Of a stretch of DNA of 64,000 nt, positions 48,305 to 60,950 are shown one piece after another. Each line of letters begins with the position of its first letter. Positions within the stretch are counted from its first letter, which is position 1. The stretch is from positions 39,494,287 to 39,558,286 of the forward strand of contig NC_065532.1 in NCBI RefSeq assembly GCF_020184175.1. The letters run 5' to 3'. Below the pieces are notes generated by a model. It saw only the letters and a list, made by a program, of their open reading frames with translations, was not told the origin of the DNA and searched no databases. Position numbers and translations under genes: made by a program. The DNA is from Aphis gossypii. Its lineage: Eukaryota > Arthropoda > Insecta > Hemiptera > Aphididae.

Positions 48305-51104
48305 AATTTAAAGACATACTGAAGAAAGTTTAAGTTTATATATAAAATTATTTTATTAAATATTAACCAAAAAAATATTGACAGAAAAGAGTCACAGCGG
48401 CATATTAAGAATCAAATTATAAATAAATATTAAAAATTATTTGTAAATCGTAATAACAATAGGTTAGGCTAAAAACTGCAAAGCATTATGAAATTATTAC
48501 TTAACAATTTTAAATTTTGGTAAAAGTATAGTTTTCAAAACTTAATACTCTTACTATTTTTAATAAAACAAAACAAATGACAATTTTATTTAAAAAAATT
48601 TATATTGCATTAGCAAATTTGACCTTCAAGAATTAAATAACAGACTACAAAGAATTTACATTTTGAACCCACGGATTTATTAAATAACGTAGAAACATGT
48701 TAAAAATAAAAATGAATTGTAATTCCAGCTTATAAAAAACGTATTCCTACCAATTCATCTTCAAACCAAAACGAAATCTCTGAATCACCAAATATATAAA
48801 TCATTACTAATAAAGATAAATAGGTATATATTTACAAGATTTCAAAATACATCGATTTACTGAATCTTTAGATTCCTAGTTTAAATTAAACTCTGTCACA
48901 AGTTAATGACTAATATCGACTTGCGATTTTTTCCCAATATTTTGATATTCAAAATATATATTTGTAATACTAATTACTATTATTGTTTCCTATCATACAT
49001 CGGTATTATATAATATAGAAAGGTAGTAAATTAGTCAAAATTATTATATTTCCTAAAATATTTAATGTAAAATTATTTAAACAATGAAAAAAATATATGC
49101 TATTATATAAGCTATATAGTAAGACTATACTATAATATTATTTAAATTGAGAGAAAATAAAATTTACGCATGTTAAACTTCATTTTAGTAAGTTAAAAAT
49201 AACATAATATACAACTAAGGGCTAAAGGGCCACATACAATTTTTACTACCTAAAAACTCTCTGGTTCCATAATTTTTACATCCCCTATACTTCACCTCTA
49301 GTGATCTACAATTTCTATAAGTTGCCTAATTTATTTTTATGTAATACGTAATTTAAATGTTTAAATTATCGCGATAATTAAATCAATCATTTACATGTAC
49401 GTAATCCAAAAACAGAACTAGAAGTACGAAGGCGTACTATAAATCCCACACACATTCACGATTCAAGTAAAAAGTTCAGTCGAATATTTATTATTTTCTT
49501 TATCAACAATATATTTATACATCTTCATGAAACACACAACACACGTCAAATAAAACTGAATGAGTAGGTATAGCTAAAATAATGGCGCCAAGAACCAAAT
49601 TAGAATATTACAAGCCATGAATAACGACCTAAATTTCATTAATACAATAATATACGACTAAACCAAATAATCTATATAAACTATTATATGTATAGATACA
49701 CCAACCATTTTTTAAATTACCCACTACGACGAATACCTTTTTAACTCAATTTTGTTCACAAAAGTAAAACACCAATTATCATTAGAATATAAAAAAAATA
49801 AAAATATTCTCAAATTTCCAGCGTTTTAAGAGTAATGAGACGAAAATAGTGTCCGGAAAAATGTCATCTGGCCTTGTGCCACACGCATAGCAATCAATGG
49901 ATGCCAAACTATCTAGGACATTACTGATTGTGTTAATTTAATAAGACTACAAGAGATGTTCAAGTCCTTATATTCTCTCCAATTATTTTATACTAAGAAA
50001 TTGTTTAAAGAAGTTTGGAATCGAAACGTTTATTAACAGTTACTATAGGTGTCGAGTACCTTATTATGTTAAATAAGTTACTTTAATGTACTAATGTATA
50101 TGTTAAATTTGATTTGAATATTAATAATTGCAACGAAAAACTATTCTAAGAGAAGATGGTCTGTCAGCCTATAATATTACCAAGTATATTATATGATAAT
50201 ATATTTTTTGACAATATTATTAAAGTAATTTACTTTATTATTATAACAGTATATTATATTTATATAATTTATTATTAATTATTAACTTTTGAGCCAATAC
50301 TGCCTTACAGTAGAACAAGAATGAATAGATTCATCATTCATATAGTATACTGATATAAATTGACAATGAAATAAAAATTAATTTGATAAAAAATCGTTAT
50401 TTTACGGGTGAATAATATCCGATTTCGCCAATAATTAAACTTCAAATGTAGGAACATAAAAATATTTGTAAAATTATGATCATTATATTTTAATCTCGGT
50501 GATTAAAATTTATGAGGAACCTTATATAAAAACTTTTGACCGTTAAAATTTTTTTTCTACAGTTATTGAATCAAAAGTTTTTCAGTGTACAAGTACTTAA
50601 AGATTTATTTAGTAGCACAACACTTAAATTTATAGGTTTTTTTTTAATTATCTAGCATACATTGTATAATATTTAAATGTAAAGGTAGTGTAAGCAGTAT
50701 AAGCATTTAAATTTAAATATATAGGTACACAGTATAATATTGCAATAACATGTTGTTATTAACTAATATGTCAATATAACATCGGTCGTGCCGTAGAATA
50801 TAGTGAATAAGTTCGTGATAAATTTTTAATTTTAATAGTTTAAAATAATAAGTTTAAATATTTTAAATATTGAATAAAGATAAATCAATAAAGATAATGT
50901 ATCTATAAAACTTGTATTTTTATAATGCAAAATCTAAATTTCAGTGAGTGGGTACAACCCCTAAACCCACCCCCTAGGGTACGCACCTGAAAATTAGTAC
51001 GTAATAACTTATTATACTAATACTAATAATACATATCAGTCATATCACGACAACATCCCAACTTAAATTTAAACAAATGTCAATACGTCAACAAACTAAA
51101 ATTA

Positions 51105-51523
51105 TTAAGAGGACGCCACACCAGCATGCGTGCTGTCACCGTTTTACATATACACAACATAGCAAATTTTTATTTAGCAAAATTGATTTTATGTTGTAAG
51201 CTTTAATATTGAAGTAAATTTACCTATTTTCAAACTTAAAGGCAAGAATATTATCTAGACCATATCATAGGTTTTTATTGATATTATCATTTTAAAGTGA
51301 ATTATAGTATAGTATAAAATATTACAACTTAAAATTATAATATTAATAAAACCTAAGTGATGGCCTAGATAATAATATTTTTTCTTACCTTTCTCAAGTT
51401 TGATAATAAGTAAATTTACTCCAATATTAGAGCTAACAACACATATTCAATTCTGCTAAATAAAAATTTGCTATATTATTACGTGTATGTAAACTGGAGA
51501 CACAGCACATGTGGGTGTGGAAC
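51105..51523. mobile_element. Long-TIR fold-back element, copy C
   Basis: Arms of about 180 bp are mutual imperfect reverse complements and match copy A: shared words include catagcaaatttttatttagc, aagtaaatttac and tagataataata. Ends near ggacgccacacc (left) and ggtgtggaac (right). Exact ends and target duplication not resolved. Confidence 0.78.
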
Positions 51524-54500
51524 AATTTTTTTTTAATGAAACATCATCGTATTAGTGACACGCCGATTGGAAATATAGGCTGTTTATATAAATTAAAATA
51601 AACGTATATAAATTTCCTTGTATTCGAATATAATTTGCCAATTATATCATTTTTTCACCAATATCATAAAAAATTGTTGAGATATTTTAGATATAAAAAG
51701 TAAAAACAATTGTTTGAATATTTTAAAAATAATGACCAGTAAAACAAACATTAATTGTTCATACCTAAATTGAATTAAATGTTTATTATCATTGTTTTAA
51801 AAATAACTGGAAAATTCCAAACGTCAACTTAATTCAATTAATTCAATAACTTATTGATAAGGCTATACTCAACTTTTGGTGCCCTTCTTTCATAGTTTCA
51901 TACGACAAACTAAACTCAACAAACACATAGTAGTAGAAATGCATTTTTGAAATGGTTCTCAGAGGGCTGGAAACTCCGAAACGAAACTAATTATAATTAG
52001 TCAATCTATATAAGTAAATTATCCAAATAATTACATACTCCGATACTCGATAGGTAGTCGATATTTAATAAAATATAATCTCATTATTAATTTATCAAAA
52101 TGTTAATAGATTTATAATAAAATTAATTCACACAAAGAACAATATAAGTTAAATTAAACAGTTATGTTGGATCAATAAACGCAGCAAAGAACATAATATT
52201 ATACCGAGTAATCCATTTGACGTTAAATACTTATTATTTCAAAACCTATTAACATTTATACACAACTTGAAGTTCTTAAAATCAATATATTTTTTTAATG
52301 GCCACAAATATTTGAATTCTTTATTCAAAGCAGAATACTTTTTGGAGTATTAAATACACAAAAATAAAATTTTGGACAAGTAGCTTATGAAACGTAAAAA
52401 TAACTTATGAAATGTAACTTAAGTGTTTCACTTTAATTGAGCAGAGTAGTACAGGATTATCCTGCAAAATTATGGGCCACTACTTCACTCATCTAAACTT
52501 GAAATACTTAATAAGTTATACCTGAGGCCCGTATTCGAATGCAAAACACATTATTTTATGGGATGTCCCAAAAATGTTTTTCAAAATTTCAAATACAAAA
52601 TCCATTTCATACATCAGATATTAAAAATTTCATTTTGTATTTTTTTTTAAAATTTTTGAGTAATTTTGTTAGTTTTTATTGTTTTTAATGCAAATTTATA
52701 CATTAAAATTCAAAATAATTTATAGATAATAATATAATATGTAATTGGTAATTTAAAATGCTAACTTGAGAAATTTTGTTCCGATCATTTATCATTTGAT
52801 AATCGTTCTATTTGTGTTCTAGTATGTCGATAACGTTTTTATTTACAGTGCAATTAGTAGCTATACTGCTTCCGGTACCAAATAATCGTAAAATTTAACA
52901 CATTACAAACTGTAGTATATTTGGAATGAGTAATTCTAACTTAAAAGTGATGTATTTCCCTAGTCGATACTCCAAATCATCGCCGATCCATCCATTAAAA
53001 TTTTTCAGATTTTCGTAACAAAATAAAAATTTTAAATAGGTACATAAAATAAAACATTGGGTCATTTTTAAGGACATTATTGCAGCTAAAATACATTTGT
53101 TTTGCTATTTCTTACTTTTTAGGGCATTAAAATCTAGACCCTAATTATGACTATCAAACTACTTATCAAAAATTCGATTTTTATAGATCAAAAAATACTC
53201 TGAATAATATTAAAACTTCAAAATATGAAACTAAAATTGTTCATTGTTATTTGAAATAGTAAAAAACTTAAAAAAATATTAATGATAAAAAATATAGTTA
53301 TTTCTAAAATTGTTTAAAGGCGACTTTTTGTAGATTATGTAAAATAAATATTTAAGTTTTTTCTGAAATAATAAATGTCATATTATGTTCAACGGATCAT
53401 CCCGTTAATAGTTATAATCGTAATAAATTTATTGTTTTATGTAGCAGTTTTACATTTTAAGTAAAATATTAATTAAATTCGTTTAAACGAGTTGAAATAA
53501 GTATGTAACAAATTGAAGAAAAATCATCACCATAGTTAATCAGACCATATAATTCATTTTTTTACTACATAATAAGTACAAATTCTACCTAACATAGGTA
53601 CCGTAATTTTCCGTAATTAGTTCCATTACATTTTTTTTTTTACTATTATTATTAATATAATAAGATTTTTTCAGATAACTGTTCAGCTTGAGGAACATCT
53701 TGAAACATACAACAAGAAATTGAGATTGAGTTTTAATTTGTTATTTTGTATATAGATACTATATAAATACAAAACCAGAATAAAGAGAGATCAGCTACAG
53801 TAATGATAATTACTCGCTTTCTATTAATCTAGATAAGATAGATTATATAGCATGTGAATATGAGTTTTAAGTTAATTAATCTTATTGAACAAACTGCAGA
53901 GCAAATATTTATAAAATATGACCTTGAAAACACATTAATACAATTTCATTATTGAAATAGACTTATCGAATCAATATTTTTCTTTGACAGGTGTTCATCA
54001 TAATGCCTTATTTATTATGGGCGGGTCAGAATAGCTTCTTTATTTAAATTGGTCTACGGTCGTCTTGTGAGTTGAATAAACATCCAGTTTTAAATTATTA
54101 CATCCCGTATAAAATACATAAATATTGACTTTTTTGTATTATTTCTTAACTGATATTCAATAATTTAAAAATAAGTGGTTATACAAATGTATAAAAAAAT
54201 ATTAATAATATTAGGTATTTTTAATAACTTCACTTTAAAATTAATAATTCACCCTTAAAGATTTTAAACAACTTTATAAATATATTTTTATAGATTGATT
54301 ATTTTATTTAACATGATTTTAAGATACCTTTTACCAAGGATAAAAAAGTTATATAGCCATGATCACTTAACTTTTTTTTTTAGTATTTTAACCATAAAAA
54401 GTAGAACGTTTTGTGTCTCGTGTCTTCTGCTATAAATACTGCAATAGTAATAGAGCATACTGCTAGTCATTCCATGAAACAATGAAAAAATCGTTTACAC

Positions 54501-55181
54501 TACCTTTATTCAGATAAAAATAGCGAGTTTTCGTCCTATTTTATTTTGTTCTACTTTAAACATAATACAATATGAAAAAAAAATCTAAAACAAACATTTC
54601 AAGGCCAGTATATCAATAATACAATTACAAGAATCAATTATTAAAATACACATGTAAATATTATTATTTAACACTCATCAGTTACTATTTTATTAAATTA
54701 TCTATTCAATTAATTGTTCATAATTGTATTAGTTTTATTATAGAATCGAATTTTATGAAAATAATAATTATACCTACTGCATAATTAATTTGACATGTGC
54801 ACTTCTATTATGGTATCTCAAGGTCTATAAGAAAAAACACGCAAAACCAATATTTTTCTTTGTCCATATCTTAGTCAGAATAGTTCTTAGGATTTATCAG
54901 GATTGTAACAATGAAGTGCAAATAGTTGGCACAGAATCAAATACGTCCAAATGTTCAAATCGTGTATTTTAGTCTTTATAATATCAAAAATAACTGCTAT
55001 TGACTATTAAACAAACAATTAAAATCTACATTTGACGATTTCCTGTTATACACCACCTATAACCGATACACGCTGGATAATACGAGTATCGTAATAAATA
55101 AAACTAATTCTATTGTGATTCGGAAATCGAAATTGATCAGACTGGAACATTACAGGAAGGTCTAGGGCAGTATATTATAAT

Positions 55182-55343
55182 ATGGAGCAATTAATTCTAA
55201 ATGAATGGCGTAGTGATGTTGATGACCCCCATATGGTTGATGATGTCATACAAACCCTCCTACATAGTAAAACGTTATTAAAGGACAAAAGGTTACCAAC
55301 CTATAAAATTAAAATAACACAAAAAATAAATATATTTTGTTAA
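55182..55343 (+). pseudogene. Short open frame, possible exon or gene fragment
   Basis: 53 codons from ATG. The first 37 (WRSDVDDPHMVDDVIQTLLH near the start) have balanced, protein-like composition and stand out in GC; a possible donor (aaaag|gttacc) follows. The rest turns into AT-rich junk before TAA. Not recognised. It could be a transposon-gene scrap or an isolated exon. Confidence 0.25.
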
Positions 55344-57984
55344 TGGTACATAGAAATATCAATAAATAAATATATTTTTATTAAAATAAAAAAGCATAAA
55401 CCGTTTAATAACTGGATTACAATTATGTATAAACAATTTAATTTAATGGACCTACCTATCTTATTGTACCTAGTGACCTAATCATATTATGAAACGTTTA
55501 AAAATAAACAAAAGTATTAATGTAAAAATAATATAGATATGTCAAGGAAATAAAGAATATTCATATAAATGCCTTTGTACAATAGGATATCACTGGTATT
55601 AGGAATGACAAAAAAAAAAATTATGAAGTGTTATTATAAATTGCAGAGCAAATACATATCTTATAAAGTTATAACAGTAGATATTTTTTTATGATTAGTA
55701 TTTACAATAATCTACTTAACTTGAATTATATTATTAATTGACTTTTAATACCCAATTAACATTAATAGGAAATTAGTAATTACTAATTAGGATATAGATA
55801 TTACACTATTGATTATATACACGTACCTAATCTTAAAGAAAAAACTCAAAAAATAAAATGCTAATCAAATTATTGTTATTAACCTATCCTAATCTACTGG
55901 TTTATTTTTAGTTAAGAAATTTGTTTATTATGATTATTTTATAGGTACTGTTGTACTTGTTGGTCACTACCATCTTTTTACATCATATTTCAAATAATTA
56001 GTTTATAAAAGTATATTTCTATAATTTTAATGTTACTTTTGATAGGTATATTCTGATATTTAATTTATTAACAAACATTATTTTTAAGTTTGAAAAATAA
56101 TGAGTATTTACCGTTTAGATACATATAGATTAAAAGATTGGTAGTCGTATCTGTTGGAAGAGGGAGCGAGAGAGTAATTTCTAAAATATTATCATGTAAC
56201 TACTCTCATAAAGTCTCATATGAACTTAATTACTATTAAGAAATGGATTAAATATAATATTGAAATGATATACAAGGATCAAAATTCATATGATTTATTA
56301 TTTATATGAGTGAGTAAATATTTATAATAAAAACTGAAATATGTATACTCATATCAAACAAATGTAGTTTCAAATGTACCTATTTGTTCTTTATAAGTTT
56401 AAATTAAAATTATTGCCATCAACACAAACCACTAGCAAACAGATATTTTCTAGACTTAAATGTGACTAATAAAAATAAACTTGGTTTAACATTTATACCA
56501 ATGTCACCTAAAACCAGTCCTATACACTACTTTAACACCAACGTATTATCTATGTAATATTTTAGAAACACTTAAAAGAATATACTTGAATTAAGTACCT
56601 ATTATAGAAAACTTCTAAAAAAATACCTGATGAAAATTAATTATGTGTTGCTTTTCTACATTTTTTTTTTCTTTTAAGTTTGTATATTTTCCATTTTTAA
56701 TCCTATAAAGTATTAACACGAAAATGGCTCAGCAACATCTTATGAAAAATTGTCAAACAAATCTATACTTAAATGCTTTATCTATTAAGTATCTATATTA
56801 TTTGAACTCAAATATATGTATTACAAATTATTCAAATACATATCTTACTTTTCAAATCAAGTATCAGTATCTGAACTTGCATACTTTTAATAAAAAACCT
56901 ATTTTTTACAAGTCTGTCTAAAACCATTTGTGATAGTTTCTGTAGTAAAATAAGTAACCATTGACATTCAAGAGCTGATTGAAATAATAGCAAATGCATC
57001 AAATAAATTTAAAAAAAAATACATTTAATATAATTACTATATTTAATTTTTATATTCTTTAGGATGTAAACATTTTAGAATATAGGTACTTATTATAGTT
57101 ATAATAAGTAAGTGCTATTAAATTATTATTTTTAAAATTCTATAAAAGTTCAATGATGTCAAAATTTGAATTACAGAGCTACTATATAAAATCTATCATC
57201 AATGTATATTTTAAAATTATTTTTTAGCAGTTTCAAAATATTAACACATAATGGTACTGTTAAAATTTTCTTCAATAAGTTAAAAATGTGTACTTTTATT
57301 ACTTTTAAATAAAATAAGAAATACATTATACAAGCAGCTACCTGTTATTATTAGATAGTTAAATCTCAAATACATATTACTTAGTAAACCTAGCAGCAGT
57401 TAACAGAATGGTTAATGAATACAAAGATTCATTATTAGTTTCAAGTTTAAATAGACAAACTACATTGGCCAACCGTCTCTTTTATCAACGATAATTTATC
57501 AACAGTTCTTATTTAAAATTGTAAAATAACTATGAACTAGGACAATTTTAATCCATGATACTAACCTGTTAATATTTGCGATTATTCAGCAAGATATTTA
57601 GAAATATTCAGAATTTATAAACACATTCTGGATAAAATTTGGCAAATGAAAAAATTCCATTTGCTTTACACATCAAAATTAAAAATTCGACGACAAGAAA
57701 ACTGATTTTTAAATTTAAACATTGAATTACAATAAATATTATTAAAAAAAATAAAATTTGATAAAGAAAATATTGAAGCAAAAATAGTAGTATAATTTAA
57801 AATAAGCACTATAAAAGCAGGAACATATAAATTGTTCTATTAAGACTATAATATAAAATACATTTTGATCGCAAAATATAGCATTAAAAAATTAGTAATT
57901 AATACATAATTAAATTATAGCCCGAGCACAACGATAACTATGTACTACCTATGTTATGATAAAAAAATACTGTAGTAAAAAGAG

Positions 57985-58080
57985 AAAACAACACGCTGGG
58001 GCGGCACGAGGAGGACTGCAGTGCAGCTGCTGCAGCTATAATGACTGAAAATGCAGTCAAACAAGTTTGTCGTACTCACC
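57985..58080 (-). promoter_or_regulatory. GC-rich block with strong minus-strand donor; candidate Mical 5' region
   Basis: GC/CpG-richer segment (gctggggcggcacgagg, ctgcagtgcagctgctgcag) immediately downstream, on the minus strand, of a strong donor (aatg|gtgagtacg, exon end 58080). If real, a non-coding first exon ending at 58080 could splice to the Mical acceptor before 47831. No transcript evidence is available. Confidence 0.25.
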
Positions 58081-58673
58081 ATTATTTATTGTTATCACAA
58101 TCACGGGCCACACTGTATATATAAATCTAGCACAATAATATTATTGTATACCGTGATATAAGATAATAACAATTATTATTGTTTATTGTTATTGTGAATT
58201 TCGAATGCGATAACAAATTTATAACAGAAACAGTGTAAACTGCTAATTGTATGAACTGAATATTATACTAATAAGTAATGACAATTGTTGAGTATTCACA
58301 ATTGAATCAATTAACACCAAGTACCTCTGTAATTATAATTGATTATAAAATATAGAAATTACCTAATAGTTATATCAAGTACAGGATTCGAGCATACTGT
58401 CCGTAATAACAAAAAAATATTAGTATCAATTGTACTGAATATTACATTATTATATAATAATTTTCTTTGTGTAAATCTATAATGCGGTATGTACATTAAA
58501 CACCGTTATATAATAATATGTGTACTGTTTTAAATACATAGCTATTCTCTATGACTATTAGCCATGATATTAAATATTTACTTATTATTGGTGTTGAATA
58601 AGTACATCATAAATAAAAACCAATTAAATAACAATATAGCATACGTCACACACATTTATTTATGTAAACCAAT

Positions 58674-58813
58674 ACGATTTTCGGTATCTGTCCAAGTATA
58701 AGCACCTGTTTAGGTCATAACTGCACGATTAAAATAAAATTTTATTAAATTTTTTAAAATAAAAAAAAAACCAGGTAGGTACCTATATTATTTGGACAGA
58801 TACCGAAAATCGT
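58674..58813. mobile_element. Small MITE with perfect 22-bp terminal inverted repeats
   Basis: The 22 bases at 58674-58695, beginning ACGATTTTCGG, are exactly reverse-complemented at 58792-58813, ending CCGAAAATCGT. Total about 140 bp with an AT-rich centre. Perfect arms suggest recent insertion; the target duplication is unclear. Confidence 0.8.
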
Positions 58814-59243
58814 TACAATAAGCAGTCACGCATTCACGGACATTGTAAACTATAGTATATTATTTCGGCTCTAGTCAATTTGTACCAAAATTGACCCAAA
58901 ATATTTACAACATGTGTATACACATTCGCCCAATTGTAATATACTCATTACTCGTAAATGTATATCCGTTATTATAAATTATTAAGTCTTAAGGTTTTTC
59001 AACTAGAAGAATTATAAAATGTAATTTTTGTAATAGGTGCTATACCTACCTACTATTGAAGACTGAATTAAGAACGATATGTTTTTATACCAACACGCGA
59101 CAGTATTTTATTTATTTCAAACTATATGTACCTAATCGTAAATAGCAACAATAATAAATGTTTAAAGTTTTTATAATGGGAGTACATTTTTTTTTCAAAC
59201 CAAATGAACGATTTTAAATTTAATTTTATGTAAATATATCATT

Positions 59244-59592
59244 CGTTAGAAAACGAGTGGGGACTCCGATTATCCAAACGCCAATTAACCGGACAAGAAA
59301 AAAAGAAAATGCTAAGTCGGTTTTTTTTTTGTTTTAAAATACATCACATATTATAATTACTTATAGCTTATTTGCTTATTTTGTTCCAGTTAAATATTCC
59401 AAAAAAAATTATTTGTTTATGGTTACGAATTTTATATTATATTACATTCATATTAATAATAATTAATACATACATACAATTATATAACTTTTGATTTATG
59501 ATAAGTCATGTGTCAATCATCCGGATATTTACTTATCCGGACCACTCTTGACATTAATTAGTCCGGATAATCGGAATTCTACACTTCTACTG
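59244..59592. mobile_element. Decayed pogo/Tigger-like MITE
   Basis: The right end in reverse complement reads CAGTAGAAGTGTAG then ATTCCGATTATCCGGAC, a pattern typical of Tigger/pogo termini. The left end has ctccgattatcc followed by aattaaccggac. TA follows the right end. About 349 bp, no transposase. Confidence 0.72.
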
Positions 59593-60710
59593 TATGTAGG
59601 ATATACCTACCAATATGATAGATAACTTTTAAAAAGCATAAAAAAAAATAAACCAAAAAACAATACAAAATTTGCTTAATAAATTAGTATAACCAGGATT
59701 CTAGTTTTAGAAGGTTACCATTTCAAATGTCAATCATTAATTGAGGTTATTAAGTTACTCTTGATTGTTTTTAATTTCATGATAAAGAAAAAATTATTAA
59801 TTTGATATTTTTTCATTTAATTTTTTAAAAAAATGAGCTATGTTTCCACAATATTAAAATTTTAATAGGTAACTAGTAGATATACTGACATTCAATTTTA
59901 TTACAACAAAAATTATTGTTAAAACAAATAAAATTTGTGATATTTAAGGATCTTTAGAAAGTTGTCTTATTTTTTACACGTTTAAAAAATATTAGTCGTT
60001 AAGTATGATATTATTAACTGTCAATAATTATTAATATTTATATTAAATATATATAATTTTATAAAACGCTATACAATAAATATCATAGTTCCTACAACAA
60101 AGAATTCAAAGATAGATAAGTAGACTTTATATGGGTTGGTGATCTGGCGATAACAAATAAGTACCAAACTACTAAGTACAATAAATTAATAAGTATAATA
60201 TAATATGAATTAGGTAGGTATAACTATTTTTATTAGTGATATCATAAGTTTATGCCGTTTATGGAATATTATTGTAACGATAATATTAATTAATCTTCGA
60301 TCTGATGATTCAAAAGCACACAAATTAATGAATTAGACAACCGAAAATAATATCTATTATTATTTGATTTATCTAAATGTTGTATTAAAAAAATTTAATA
60401 TCCATTTAAATTTACAATTTATTTTCATTTTTTAAATCAAATATAATTTTAAATAATAATAAAATACAAAATTGATACTTCGAATACTTAAAAATATTGT
60501 CCTCTATAATTTGCATGATAAGTATTTTTTCTCTAATAGATTATTAAAAATTATAAAAAAAAAATATACGTGAATTTAATTTATCTACATTGCCCGTGGG
60601 TCTGAGTCCTGAAAGAAAAAAAATATTGTGCTAACAGTTTCTCAAACTAGTAATTACGTATAGTTCATAGTTGTTGTTAAATAGAGAATTTTTATTAATT
60701 ATACTATTAA
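59593..60710. other. Non-coding stretch 3' of CCDC40
   Basis: AT-rich, no coding signal seen on either strand. It contains the likely CCDC40 polyadenylation signal at its right end. Confidence 0.7.
60691..60696 (-). terminator. CCDC40 polyadenylation signal
   Basis: AATAAA on the minus strand, 14 nt after the CCDC40 stop codon. Confidence 0.5.
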
Positions 60711-60950
60711 CTAAGACTTATTATCAATAGACTTAAGAATATATAATAAACGTGTAATTTGAAAATCCAAGTATGGAAAATCGTTTTTCAAAGCTTCTAC
60801 GACACTTATTAAGTCAGAATTTTTCTTCCACTCATCTGAAAATTCATCCTTCATTTTCAATTCATTTTTTATCAGTAAACGGTAGTTTCCTTTTTTAACC
60901 GTATCCAAGAATTTTCCATAGTTTTGTTTGTAGCTTAAAATATGGATATT
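60711..60950 (-). CDS. CCDC40: CCDC40 last exon
   Basis: 80 codons including TAG at 60711-60713. Acceptor ttattttag|aat. Contains YGKFLDTVKKGNYRLL and NDFPYLDFQITRLLYIL, resembling the terminal block of CCDC40. Confidence 0.75.
   Translation of the reverse strand, partial: NIHILSYKQNYGKFLDTVKKGNYRLLIKNELKMKDEFSDEWKKNSDLISVVEALKNDFPYLDFQITRLLYILKSIDNKS

Larger units (their letters stand above)
48314..57990. other. Non-coding stretch upstream of Mical
   Basis: AT-rich, no convincing coding exon. It contains one long-TIR element (51105-51523), a GC-richer remnant near 50940-51000, and a 53-codon frame at 55182-55343 listed separately. It is probably the long 5' intron or promoter region of Mical. 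Confidence 0.65.

Noticed and set aside
50940..51000. Short GC-rich CAGTGAGTGGG...GTACGCACCTG segment as a hAT element
   Set aside because: The ends are suggestive, but no matching target duplication and too short to define; left as an unnamed remnant.
56724..56921. 65-codon plus-strand frame
   Set aside because: Low-complexity Tyr/Asn/Leu-rich translation, no splice or domain support.
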